Position numbers and translations under genes: made by a program
Assembly (NCBI GenBank): GCA_035409945.1
Contig: DAONQC010000004.1
Location: forward strand, 148,171 to 212,170
Direction of reading: 5' to 3'
Source of the DNA: MWEH01 sp035409945
GTDB lineage: Bacteria > Bacillota > Clostridia > Christensenellales > DTU072
Length of the DNA stretch: 64,000 bases
The notes under the pieces: model-generated
Told to the model about the DNA's origin: nothing
What the model saw: only the letters and a program-made list of their open reading frames with translations
The model's database searches: none
In this document: in pieces, positions 18,669 through 27,142 of the stretch
Layout: every line of letters begins with the position of its first letter
How positions within the stretch are numbered: position 1 is the first letter of the stretch

Positions 18669-18800
18669 TTCAGTTCGATATCTTTTAAACCACTAGTTAA
18701 GGCGTAATTCAACTAGTAAGTTAATCAAATAGTGACATAGATGACTTAGATTATGCACTAGCTAGGATGCAAATTCAACTATTAAGTTAATACCTATTTG
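18669..18800. repeat. Decayed repeats after the thioesterase gene
   Basis: ATTCAACTAGTAAGTTAAT (near 18706) recurs near 18773 with one change. A segment from 18669 also resembles the gene tail CAATTCAATGGCTTT, though weakly. Confidence 0.45.
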
Positions 18801-18851
18801 TTTTGAATAGCACTCGCTCTGGCTTAAATTAAAAGAGTGAGTTAAGGCTAA

Positions 18852-18887
18852 TAAAAATACCAGTAACAACATATAGCTATTACTGGT
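18852..18887 (-). terminator. Terminator of the nahK-galE operon
   Basis: On the minus strand, stem ACCAGTAA (18880-18887) / TTACTGGT (18859-18866), followed by ATTTTTATT, 37 bp beyond the galE stop. Confidence 0.8.
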
Positions 18888-18923
18888 ACTTAAGTCCGAT
18901 TTTATAGAGTTAAAATGGTTTTG

Positions 18924-19925
18924 TTAGTTATTTTTTTTATTCATTTGGAAGTTCCATAAATCTCTACACATATCTTCAAGATCTCTTTTTGCTTCCCATT
19001 TTAGTTCTCTTTTTGCTTTATCAGGTGATGCATAACAAGTTGCTATATCTCCAGCACGCCTTCCTCTAATTTCATATTTAACAGGCCTACCACTTGCCTT
19101 TTCAAATGCCTTGACCATATCTAAAACACTGTATCCAATACCAGTTCCTAGATTAATTGCATCAACACCATACTTTTCAATGTTTTCTAAAGCAGCGATA
19201 TGTCCTTCTGCAAGATCCATTACATGGATGTAGTCTCTCACTCCCGTTCCATCTGGAGTATCATAATCATTACCATATACTTTTAAGAAAGGAAGTTCTC
19301 CCGCAGCTACTTTGGCAACATATGGCATTAGATTGTTAGGAATACCTGCTGGATCTTCACCAATCAGTCCACTCTCATGGGCACCTACTGGGTTGAAATA
19401 TCTAAGAAGTAATATATGCCAACTGTTATCGCTTACATATACATATCTAAGTAAATCTTCTATAACTAGTTTTGTTGCACCATATGGATTGGTTGTAGAC
19501 AACCTGCATTCTTCATCGAGCGGAAGTCTCTCAGGAGTTCCATATACAGTAGCAGATGAACTAAACACAAACTTTTTGACATTATGCTTCGTCATTATCT
19601 CTAGTAGCGCAAGTGTCGACATTAAATTGTTTTCATAGTATAAAATAGGCTTTTCAACACTTTCTCCCACAGCTTTAAGTCCTGCAAAATGTATAACCGC
19701 ATCTATTTTGTTTTCTGTGAAAATCTTATCGAGAATTTCCTTATCGCAAACATCACCTTCATAAAACTTAATTTTTTTGCCAGTTATTTTTTCAACATTC
19801 TCAATTGCGTGATATGAACTGTTTGAAAAGTTATCAATTGCAATAACTTCATGGCCTTTTTCTAACAATACTACATCAGTATGTGTTGCTATATATCCTG
19901 CTCCCCCAGTAACTAATACTTTCAT
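18924..19925 (-). CDS. galE: UDP-glucose 4-epimerase
   Basis: A 333-residue extended short-chain dehydrogenase that interconverts UDP-glucose/UDP-galactose (and often the N-acetyl forms). It has the NAD-binding GGAGYIATHTDVVLLEKGHEV, HFAGLKAVGESVEKP, SSSATVYG with the catalytic YGATK, and the GTGIGYSVLDMVKAFE tail region. The third glycine of the GxxGxxG loop is alanine here (GGAGYIA), a mild variation. GGAGAGGGGG precedes the start. It lies 24 bp after nahK and is followed by a terminator, so the two form an operon for sugar-1-phosphate to UDP-sugar metabolism. Confidence 0.95.
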   Translation of the reverse strand: MKVLVTGGAGYIATHTDVVLLEKGHEVIAIDNFSNSSYHAIENVEKITGKKIKFYEGDVCDKEILDKIFTENKIDAVIHFAGLKAVGESVEKPILYYENNLMSTLALLEIMTKHNVKKFVFSSSATVYGTPERLPLDEECRLSTTNPYGATKLVIEDLLRYVYVSDNSWHILLLRYFNPVGAHESGLIGEDPAGIPNNLMPYVAKVAAGELPFLKVYGNDYDTPDGTGVRDYIHVMDLAEGHIAALENIEKYGVDAINLGTGIGYSVLDMVKAFEKASGRPVKYEIRGRRAGDIATCYASPDKAKRELKWEAKRDLEDMCRDLWNFQMNKKNN

Positions 19926-19949
19926 ATTTTCCCCCTCTCCTTTTAATAA

Positions 19950-21038
19950 CTATCTATCCGAGCAATATTTTCTCACTATTGCCTGCATTTTGTCTAAATT
20001 TTTCTCCATATCTTGAACTAATTTTATTTGCGTTCTTGCACGATCTAAATTGTGTCCTTCTCTATGGATTCTAAAGTATGTATCTCCATTTATGTGATCT
20101 GTTAAAAATCTCATCCCACACTCAAATGTCATAAGTATTGCCCCAAATGCTAATTGCTCTTTTTCTGTCTCAGTCAATCTTTCCCCTACTTCGCTAATAA
20201 AGCCTTCTGCATATGCTTCAAAAAGCTCTAGCGAAAAATTTACTTTAGACAAATCTTTTTCATCTTCAGCACCAGTTGTAGCACCCGACCTTATACTATC
20301 CCCAAAGTCATATACAATACTACCGGACATTACAGTGTCTAAGTCTATAACAGTAGATGCAACCATAGCATCTAAGTCGATTAGTACATTATTTAGTTTT
20401 GTATCATTATGTGTTACACGTAAAGGAATTTCGCCACTTGCAAGCATGTTTACAATCCTTCCGCAATAATGTTTTCTCACCTTGAAAAAGTTAATTTCTT
20501 CTTCGCAATCTTTTTTTCTATCTAACGGATCTTCTTCTAATGCTTTTAAAAAGTTATCATATCTAACAACTGTGTTGTGAAAATCCTTTATTGTTTCGTT
20601 CAGTTTTTCAGCTGGGAAATTATCTAATAGTTTTTGAAACCTGCCAAAACCTACTGCAGATAATCTAAACTCTTCTGGAGTGGCTCTTCTTTCAATACTT
20701 AGAGCCCCTTCGATGAAATTATACATCCTGTAAAAATTACCATCTTCCTCTAAATATTTTTCTCCACTAGTTGTCGGGATAACGACCATAACTGTATTTA
20801 GATTGCCGTTATTTTTCTTAGTTTCTTCAAGTATATATTCTGTTATGTTTACAATGTTTTCCATAAGTGCTTTAACATTTTTAAACACTTTATGGTTAAT
20901 TCTTTGCATCAAATATCTAGGGCCACCGACAGTAGTAACTAAATATGTGTCATTTATATGTCCACAACCATATCTTTCAACTTTAACAACTGTTCCTTTA
21001 CAATCAAATTTCGATGCTGTTTTAATTAGTTTCTCCAT
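19950..21038 (-). CDS. nahK: N-acetylhexosamine 1-kinase (NahK-like)
   Basis: A 362-residue aminoglycoside-phosphotransferase-fold kinase. The sequence follows Bifidobacterium NahK/LnpB closely as I remember it: YGCGHINDTYLVTT near the N-terminus, PRYLMQRIN, the catalytic loop RVTHNDTKLNNVLID, VIDLDTV, the metal-binding YDFGDSIR, and ECGMRFLTDHINGD near the C-terminus. It would phosphorylate GlcNAc/GalNAc at C1, feeding UDP-HexNAc synthesis or the lacto-N-biose/galacto-N-biose route. Its partner downstream is galE. The GNB/LNB phosphorylase and uridylyltransferase normally found beside it are absent from the window, so the source of the hexosamine is unknown. Confidence 0.88.
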   Translation of the reverse strand: MEKLIKTASKFDCKGTVVKVERYGCGHINDTYLVTTVGGPRYLMQRINHKVFKNVKALMENIVNITEYILEETKKNNGNLNTVMVVIPTTSGEKYLEEDGNFYRMYNFIEGALSIERRATPEEFRLSAVGFGRFQKLLDNFPAEKLNETIKDFHNTVVRYDNFLKALEEDPLDRKKDCEEEINFFKVRKHYCGRIVNMLASGEIPLRVTHNDTKLNNVLIDLDAMVASTVIDLDTVMSGSIVYDFGDSIRSGATTGAEDEKDLSKVNFSLELFEAYAEGFISEVGERLTETEKEQLAFGAILMTFECGMRFLTDHINGDTYFRIHREGHNLDRARTQIKLVQDMEKNLDKMQAIVRKYCSDR

Positions 21039-21211
21039 TAAATCCCTCTACCTATGATGTTTTAACTACAAGTTTGTGTAAGAATCGTGAGTGTTTTAGC
21101 AGTTCACACTAGTTACAATCATAACATAATATGTGTATTTTTTCTATAAAAAATCATATGTACAAACTGATGGCTTATTTGGCTTAATCTCAAAAATCCA
21201 GGATGGGTTCA

Positions 21212-21350
21212 AGCTTTATAATTAACATGGCTTATTTGATAATTAACAGAACATTTCTTTTCGCTTGAATGTAATATCACACTCTATAAGAGAATTTAAA
21301 CTTTATACCTAACATGAGAACCTGTTAAATATTTTTCATTTGAAAGTAAT
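21212..21350. repeat. 87-bp decayed tandem repeat in the nahK/tRNA-Val gap
   Basis: CTTTATAATTAACATGG (21214) recurs as CTTTATACCTAACATGA (21301), and the following TTTCGCTTGAATGTAAT recurs as TTTCATTTGAAAGTAAT at the matching offset. The remainder of the 423-bp gap 21039-21461 holds only the tRNA promoter. Confidence 0.55.
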
Positions 21351-21419
21351 CACTAGTGTCTGTTATATAACTAAAAACCTAACCGCTATCAAAAAGTTTT
21401 TCTATGTCTTTTTGAACTC

Positions 21420-21448
21420 TTTACAAAAACACTATGGTTTGTTAAAAT
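21420..21448 (+). promoter_or_regulatory. Promoter of tRNA-Val
   Basis: TTTACA (21420-21425), a 17-base spacer, and TAAAAT (21443-21448), 13 bases before the tRNA. Confidence 0.6.
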
Positions 21449-21461
21449 ACAAATACTTTAT

Positions 21462-21537
21462 GGGCAATTAACTCAGCTGGTAGAGTGCTTCCGTCACATG
21501 GAAGAAGTCAGGGGTTCGAGTCCCTTATTGCCCACCA
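21462..21537 (+). tRNA. tRNA-Val (anticodon CAC)
   Basis: A 76-base cloverleaf: acceptor GGGCAAT/ATTGCCC, anticodon stem CTTCC/GGAAG enclosing GTCACAT (anticodon CAC, reading GUG), T arm GGGGTTCGAGTCCC, and an encoded CCA end. Confidence 0.96.
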
Positions 21538-21541
21538 AAAA

Positions 21542-21577
21542 ACACGGTGCACAATAATCTGACACCGTGTTTTTTTG
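21542..21577 (+). terminator. Terminator after tRNA-Val
   Basis: Stem ACACGGTG (21542-21549) / CACCGTGT (21563-21570) followed by a run of seven to eight Ts, five bases after the tRNA. Confidence 0.92.
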
Positions 21578-21660
21578 TCGATAAAAAGAGAACATTTAAT
21601 GAGGAGAATCTCCTTTTATACTACAGCAATTATACTCAAGTCCCATAAACCCTCTTCCTT

Positions 21661-22002
21661 TTACTTAACCTTAAATTCTATTTTTCCGAAATCATCTCGG
21701 AATAAAAGTTTCCCTTTTTTTACTAAATATGCACCTACGTGACTTGCTAATTTGGCAGGAATGCCTAAACCTATTTCAAAATATTCTCCCAAACCATTCG
21801 GTTTTACATCATCAACTTGGTTCCCTAGTATAAACCAGCCTTTACCTTGGAAATGTTCCGTAATCTTGTTTAAGTCTTCATTAGACACGCCGTAAATTGA
21901 AGAAAATTCTTTTCCTGTATAAAAAACAACACCTGTTTGTCTTTCCTCATAACCAAAAACTCTTGCCCTACCGCCTCTTGCCAAAGTATACATTTTTTCC
22001 AT
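21661..22002 (-). CDS. Conserved-looking small protein of unknown function
   Basis: A 113-residue soluble protein with no signal peptide or helix that would cross the membrane. I do not recognise it. Visible features: a basic start (RGGRARVFGYEERQTG), a central SNEDLNKITEHFQGKGWFILGN that looks like helix-turn-strand, and a C-terminal beta segment ending FGKIEFKVK. It starts two bases after the stop of the DUF7662-like gene, with AAGGAGG in that gene's last codons, so the two are translationally coupled and probably work together. Confidence 0.75.
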   Translation of the reverse strand: MEKMYTLARGGRARVFGYEERQTGVVFYTGKEFSSIYGVSNEDLNKITEHFQGKGWFILGNQVDDVKPNGLGEYFEIGLGIPAKLASHVGAYLVKKGKLLFRDDFGKIEFKVK

Positions 22003-22004
22003 AA

Positions 22005-22376
22005 TTATTTCCTCCTTTCAAATCTTACTGTTTGTTTTTTCATATCAACATCTGTTGTTATATATCCTTCAGAAAGCCAGGCTGCTGCTATTGACCGCGA
22101 ATCCGAATTCGCCCACATAGCCCTGTATCTACGACAAGAATTAGGCAACTTACTTTTGACGATATCTTCTATTTCATCAAAAGTGAGATCTAAAATATCT
22201 TTTCCACAATTTGCTAAATAGTCCGCAAGATATCTATATTTGCCGTTTACCTCACTTATGCTCCTAACAGCGTTTTTCTTTTCAACAGGCTTTTCTATCG
22301 TTTTTTCTAATGACGCAACTTTTTCTTCAAGCGTGACTATACGTTCATATAATTCTAATAATAGCTTCTCACTCAT
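22005..22376 (-). CDS. DUF7662-like protein with N-terminal coiled coil
   Basis: A 123-residue protein. Residues 5-30 (LLLELYERIVTLEEKVASLE) form a heptad coiled coil. The C-terminal 75 residues read KYRYLADYLANCG, LTFDEIEDIVKSKLPNSCRR and SIAAAWLSEGY, which fits the short DUF7662 domain (a small alpha/beta domain seen in restriction-, nuclease- and mobile-element-linked proteins). Function unknown; a DNA- or protein-binding adaptor is possible (inference). First of a two-gene coupled unit with the 113-residue protein. Confidence 0.75.
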   Translation of the reverse strand: MSEKLLLELYERIVTLEEKVASLEKTIEKPVEKKNAVRSISEVNGKYRYLADYLANCGKDILDLTFDEIEDIVKSKLPNSCRRYRAMWANSDSRSIAAAWLSEGYITTDVDMKKQTVRFERRK

Positions 22377-22489
22377 TTTTATTACCTTCTACGATTATTA
22401 TAATATCATACCAAAACGCACCATGCAAGTACTTTTTAGTATTTTTTAGTATTTTTTGTGAACATTGATAACTTATGTCTGACTGCATG

Positions 22490-23455
22490 TCATTGCTTAT
22501 ATTTAAAAACCACTTGTACTGGATAATGGTCGGAGGGATATTGGCCGTCTATAACTGAATTAATGACTTCATAAGTTGTGGGTGTTAAATCAGTAGCTTT
22601 GAATAAGATAAAATCAATAACATAAGAAATAGTAGGGTCTTTTTCGCCGTATTTATGAAAAGTGTTTCCGGCTTGTATAACTTCTACACCTTCTGCATAC
22701 TTAGCATCCGTAAACAATGAGGTTAAATATTTATATGGATCATTAGGCTTCTCTGTTTCTCTAGCTTCAATGAAATTTAAATCTCCAAGCAAAATTACAT
22801 TTTTAGCACCCAATTCACTGATCTTACTGTTTATAAGCTTTAAACTCTCAATTCTCGCAGTTTTGCCTAAATGATCTAAATGTGTGTTGAATATATGTAT
22901 TTCCTTGCCATTTTTGTCCTTCAATTTAACCCAAGAGCAAATCCGAGGAAATCCTGCATCCCAGCCTTTACTTTGTACATCTGGAGTTTCGGATAACCAA
23001 AAAACGCCCTTATCCAAAAGTTTAAATCTTGTCTCGTTGTAGTATATACCGCATGCCTCGGCACTTGAACCTTTTGAGCGATACGGAGTATAACTACTAT
23101 ACCCTACTAAATATTTTGCAAAATGATTCTCTTGGATTTTTTTCATTTCCTGCACACCTAAAATGTCTGGCTTGCTATTTTCAATTACTTTCAAAACTAA
23201 AGGTGCTCTATATCGCCATCTATGTTCGGTATACAAATCTCCTGTTGCAAGGCGAATGTTATAACTCATAACAGTAATTTCATTTTCGTTGATAGGCTTG
23301 GTAGAAATATCAACCTCTTCAGAGTGTTTGTTTATATACACCGCTGAATATGCAAAATCAATACCAAATCCTAAAGCTACTATACCAATTACTGCTGCTA
23401 ATACTATAACTGTTATCATAACTACACGCCTTTTTTTTGTTCGGGTTTTAACCAT
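22490..23455 (-). CDS. Membrane-anchored endonuclease/exonuclease/phosphatase-family protein
   Basis: A 321-residue protein with a basic cytoplasmic start, one membrane helix (about 10-35) and an extracellular EEP domain. The fold's metal and catalytic motifs are all present: VMSYNIRLA, ILGVQEM (metal Glu), NTHLDHLGK, LLGDLNF and a C-terminal SDHYPVQV. These are the residues of DNase I-like phosphodiesterases and phosphatases. Being outside the cell, it may degrade extracellular DNA or dephosphorylate a soluble substrate. GAGG stands seven bases before the ATG. It is 23 bp downstream of the GIY-YIG gene and could share its transcript. Confidence 0.9.
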   Translation of the reverse strand: MVKTRTKKRRVVMITVIVLAAVIGIVALGFGIDFAYSAVYINKHSEEVDISTKPINENEITVMSYNIRLATGDLYTEHRWRYRAPLVLKVIENSKPDILGVQEMKKIQENHFAKYLVGYSSYTPYRSKGSSAEACGIYYNETRFKLLDKGVFWLSETPDVQSKGWDAGFPRICSWVKLKDKNGKEIHIFNTHLDHLGKTARIESLKLINSKISELGAKNVILLGDLNFIEARETEKPNDPYKYLTSLFTDAKYAEGVEVIQAGNTFHKYGEKDPTISYVIDFILFKATDLTPTTYEVINSVIDGQYPSDHYPVQVVFKYKQ

Positions 23456-23478
23456 ATATAAACCTCTTTGCTAAATAA

Positions 23479-24396
23479 TCATTCTTCTCCATTTAACTTT
23501 GCTTCAATCCATTGTTTATAAGTTGTTTCCGGGCTATCTTTTAACTTCCAGGAAGCTGGACCACTTTTGCTCTCAGTGGCGCAAATAATTGCTGCAGCCT
23601 CGCTTAGGCTATTGAAAACATGGTTTTGTGCTAATTTTAATCCGTCTTCAGTTTCGATTATTATCTTTGCATCGATCAATCTCTCTCTTTCTTTATTATT
23701 TTTGCCCCCTTCCTTGCCTCCCCACTTGCTACTCAGTTTTGAACCTTTTAACACAACAAATTCATCCTTTATTATTTGAGCTCTTGCTGAATAATCTCTG
23801 CCTTCAAGCACAAATTCTTGCAAGTTTAATTTAGAATCTCCTAGCATATCTTGCGTTTCATCAACCATTGGTGCTTGCCTGAAGATATCCACTCTTATTG
23901 TGGGTAACACTACATCAACTAAAGGATGTAAAAAATTTTCCATATCAATCTTATCACCAAGAGGTAACTGTTTTCGTTTTTTACTTTCAGGCTTTATATT
24001 ATCCAGTTTGATCTTTTTTGCTTTATCGCAAAGCTCTATAAGCCTTGCTTCAAGATATTGCGTATGACTCTTTGTCAATTTTCCTGAATTGTCTGTCACA
24101 ACCACGACTCTATCATATGAGTCGTTTTTAATTGGATGATTAGAATCATTCCATCTCCCTACAATGCCCATAGATTCTCCAATATACGCTCCATTTTCAC
24201 CTATTAGAATATACACCCCTGCACGCTTTAATTCATCTAACTCTCTTAATTCACCAAGACGGTTTATAGGAGATGATATGACATGTCCTGTCCAGGTATA
24301 ATGCATTTCCGCAGTTATCATCCCGTTAATAGTTCCATCTAATAAAATCATGCTGATCGTTACACTTTCTTTTTTCATTTTAGTTTCGTTTTTCAT
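23479..24396 (-). CDS. GIY-YIG nuclease-family protein with DUF4357 domain
   Basis: About 305 residues. The first third carries a GIY-YIG-type core: GVYILIG followed by AYIGESMGIVGRW, with the conserved Arg on the following helix, and YLEARLIELC later. The C-terminal part QNHVFNSLSEAAAIICATESKSGPASWKL matches DUF4357, which commonly accompanies this GIY-YIG subtype. Such proteins are widespread in bacteria, sometimes near restriction or mobile genes; the substrate is not known. I place the start at ATG 24396, where AGGAG lies nine bases upstream and overlaps the earlier ATG at 24414. A cytoplasmic DNA-cleaving or DNA-processing role is inferred. Confidence 0.82.
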   Translation of the reverse strand: MKNETKMKKESVTISMILLDGTINGMITAEMHYTWTGHVISSPINRLGELRELDELKRAGVYILIGENGAYIGESMGIVGRWNDSNHPIKNDSYDRVVVVTDNSGKLTKSHTQYLEARLIELCDKAKKIKLDNIKPESKKRKQLPLGDKIDMENFLHPLVDVVLPTIRVDIFRQAPMVDETQDMLGDSKLNLQEFVLEGRDYSARAQIIKDEFVVLKGSKLSSKWGGKEGGKNNKERERLIDAKIIIETEDGLKLAQNHVFNSLSEAAAIICATESKSGPASWKLKDSPETTYKQWIEAKLNGEE

Positions 24397-24494
24397 TGTT
24401 ATTTTCTCCTGCATTGAATTTATGTGTATTATTTCTATGTCGTAAGAGCCTAAATAAAATTACATTCATTTAGTCTTTCTATGGCGATTTTTTG

Positions 24495-26336
24495 CTACCT
24501 AATTTCATCATCTAAGCCCTCTAAGAGAGCATCTTCTTCTAACGATAATTCAGATGGCTCATCGGGTGCGCTTTTAATTTCTAAAGAAGATTTAGATACA
24601 GGCTCATTAGGTAAACTCTCTGTATCTGAAGATTGATTTTCCTTTTTGGCTGATGAAGTGTCTTCTTCGGTAGATAACGATTCGCCACCATTTTCGGATA
24701 GAGTTTCTTGTTCGGCTCTTTGACGAAGCTCTTCAATAATTTTTTCATGCCCTGCAACATCTAAATCATAAAAAAGATATGGTATCGCAGAGAGGAAAAC
24801 ACTGGACGCAGCAACTGCAATATGAATTAAGAAAATTGTTTTACTGACTGAAAGATCAAATAAAATATCCCAGTCTGTTGTCAGTCCAGCACGTGTTAAG
24901 AAGAAAGGTAAAACATATCCCATTGCAAGGCCTAGCGGCGTAGAAAGATAGGTAAATATTCCCATAAATCCATCTAGTCTTTCCCCACTTATATATTGTT
25001 GATAATCCCAAGTAATTGATGTATATGTCTTATTCAAAGCATTTGCAGGAGTTGAAAATATTGAACTAACAAATGCTCCAATCATATAAATAACTAGACT
25101 CGATTGCCATACTCCAATTGCAAGCACTCCAAACATTAATACTTGTATAAATCTACAACCAACATAAGTCTTTCTAAGACCAAATTTGCGTACTAAAAGT
25201 GGTGTTATCAAATTGGCAGGTGTGCTAGATAACCCAGTTACCGCTACAGCAATACCCATGGCCCACTCCATCTTTATTGTGTATACAAACATCCAAGAAA
25301 GTACGGGTCCTGCCACCGCATTTAATGTGTATAAAATACCACTAATATTTCCAATCCACAGATATTTATTTCGCAAAACTTCTTTAATGCCGTATTTAAA
25401 CTCTACTTTAGGTCTATGCTCCTTGTTTTGAACAACTCGTTCTTGTGGGATAATAGCAAAGAAACTTAAAGCTAAAGAGATCGCACAGAAAACAGGAATG
25501 AAAACTCTGTATGTGGAGATACTAAGCATCCCACCAGTCCACACTGCTACAATTGGGAATAATATTCCATATAGCGAGCGCAGTAGCCCATTAACAATGC
25601 TGGTAATGGAGATAATTTTAGTTCTCTCGTTAGCAGATGTAGATACAACATATGAAAGGCTAGCAACACTTCCAGTGTAGTTGAACATAAAAATACCTAG
25701 AAGCGCAAACACTAAGTTGCTTAGTACCAGTTTCTGGGCATAAGACATAATTTGATATGGGAAAAATGTAATGACAGATAATAAAACGGCAGTTGGTATC
25801 CCTGCAAAAAGTAACCACGGCTTATATTTACCGTACTTTTTGCTAAACTTCTTCATAAGTAAAATTCGAAAATATACAGAACCTACATTGGCAATTATGA
25901 AAGTAGACAGTATTTTAAATAGGCCTATAACAAACTTTTCACCTACCGTATCAGGAACAAACCACATCCCTATACTTATAACACATAAAATAGCCGATAT
26001 TATGTGGATAATCTTGCTTGTCTTTTTAGGTAGCTCTCCTAAGTTGTCTGTAACTAGCATATGTAGTGGGTTAAATATTAGTCCCATTATCGAGCCTATC
26101 ATACCAACAATATAAATATCGTCAACAGCCAGTCCAAATATTGGTCCGATTAAATAACTTGCTACATTAAAGCTAATGACAGTGCCTAGATATGCAATAC
26201 CATTGACACCCATCCCACCTAAACCGATTGCAACAAACTCTTTTATAGAGACATCCTCTCCCTCTTTTGGCTTGTTCCAATGGGCTTTTAAATATCCCAT
26301 CCAAGACTTAACTTTTGCAGAAACTTTTGTAGCCAT
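24495..26336 (-). CDS. GPH-family (MelB-like) glycoside/pentoside transporter
   Basis: About 613 residues with twelve helices and a cytoplasmic acidic/Ser-rich C-tail of about 90 residues (SLSTEEDTSSAKKENQSS). The layout and the DNLGELPKKTSK loop after TM2 fit the glycoside-pentoside-hexuronide cation symporter/MFS group. The start is ATG at 26336, overlapping by one base the TAA of the lipoprotein gene (TAATG), with GGAGAGG upstream; an extended reading from 26402 runs inside that gene. As third gene of the GH51 operon it probably imports arabinose or short arabino-oligosaccharides (inference). Confidence 0.85.
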   Translation of the reverse strand: MATKVSAKVKSWMGYLKAHWNKPKEGEDVSIKEFVAIGLGGMGVNGIAYLGTVISFNVASYLIGPIFGLAVDDIYIVGMIGSIMGLIFNPLHMLVTDNLGELPKKTSKIIHIISAILCVISIGMWFVPDTVGEKFVIGLFKILSTFIIANVGSVYFRILLMKKFSKKYGKYKPWLLFAGIPTAVLLSVITFFPYQIMSYAQKLVLSNLVFALLGIFMFNYTGSVASLSYVVSTSANERTKIISITSIVNGLLRSLYGILFPIVAVWTGGMLSISTYRVFIPVFCAISLALSFFAIIPQERVVQNKEHRPKVEFKYGIKEVLRNKYLWIGNISGILYTLNAVAGPVLSWMFVYTIKMEWAMGIAVAVTGLSSTPANLITPLLVRKFGLRKTYVGCRFIQVLMFGVLAIGVWQSSLVIYMIGAFVSSIFSTPANALNKTYTSITWDYQQYISGERLDGFMGIFTYLSTPLGLAMGYVLPFFLTRAGLTTDWDILFDLSVSKTIFLIHIAVAASSVFLSAIPYLFYDLDVAGHEKIIEELRQRAEQETLSENGGESLSTEEDTSSAKKENQSSDTESLPNEPVSKSSLEIKSAPDEPSELSLEEDALLEGLDDEIR

Positions 26337-27142
26337 TATGTTGCCTCTCCAAATATTACTTGTACTTCCTTTATATCTTGTCCAGCTTTCGTGGGATACC
26401 ACTTTTTACCAAGGCCTATATCGGCTTCTGCTTTGTACACCCTTATGTTTAAAAGATTTACACAGTTATAAAAAGCAAACTCGCCAATACTTTCAATTGT
26501 TTTAGGGATTTCTATATTGGTAAGTTTTTCACAACCTAAAAATGCATTTTTTCCTATAGAATTTAATCCTTCATTGAAAGTTGTTTTATTTAAAGCAAGT
26601 GCTTTTAAAAATGCCATATCACCTACTTCTTTTACCGTAGAGGAAAGTTTTATTTCTTTTAGATTACTGCATTTATAAAATGCCATATCCTCGATTTTTT
26701 CCACGCCTTCAGGTATAACATATGAATCTGCTTTTTTATTTGGAAAAGCAATGAGCGTTTTACCATCTTTACTGAATAAAACCCCATCTACACTTTTATA
26801 GTTTGCGTTATTTTCAGATACTATTATCTTTGTAAGTGCAGGATTATTGCGAATAGCCCAAACATCTATCTTTTGAATGTTGTCGCCTAGTGTAATTTCC
26901 GTTAAATAGTCTGAATTTGATAGTCCGTGTTTAGCTATTTCAGTAACAGCAATCCCATCTACTTCATCAGGAACTGTTAGCGTTGTAACTGACTGTAAGT
27001 CTTTGTATGCGGTAACTGTATATGTGTTTGTTTCTTTTTGAAGGGTATATTCTAAACTATCCTTCTTTACAACCGTGCATCCAGATACCATCATCCCAAT
27101 ACAAAAAACTAATAAAACTACTAGAAGAAATCTTTTTTTCAT
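26336..27142 (-). CDS. BspA-like leucine-rich-repeat lipoprotein
   Basis: A 268-residue lipoprotein. The signal ends in the lipobox VSGC (Cys about 22). From about residue 55 it carries LRR_5-type repeats: LTVPDEVDGIAVTEIA, YVIPEGVEKIEDMAFYKCSN, IKLSSTVKEVGDMAFLKA and IEIPKTIESIGEFAFYNC, about 23 residues each. Such repeats mediate binding to host or polysaccharide surfaces. Its ATG overlaps the TGA of the GH51 gene (ATGA), and its own stop overlaps the transporter's start, so the three genes are tightly coupled. A surface receptor or scaffold for the arabinoside substrate is the likely role (inference). Confidence 0.88.
   Translation of the reverse strand: MKKRFLLVVLLVFCIGMMVSGCTVVKKDSLEYTLQKETNTYTVTAYKDLQSVTTLTVPDEVDGIAVTEIAKHGLSNSDYLTEITLGDNIQKIDVWAIRNNPALTKIIVSENNANYKSVDGVLFSKDGKTLIAFPNKKADSYVIPEGVEKIEDMAFYKCSNLKEIKLSSTVKEVGDMAFLKALALNKTTFNEGLNSIGKNAFLGCEKLTNIEIPKTIESIGEFAFYNCVNLLNIRVYKAEADIGLGKKWYPTKAGQDIKEVQVIFGEAT

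Noticed and set aside
21462..21660. Attachment site at the tRNA-Val 3' end
   Set aside because: I found no second copy of the T-arm/acceptor sequence and no integrase in the window.
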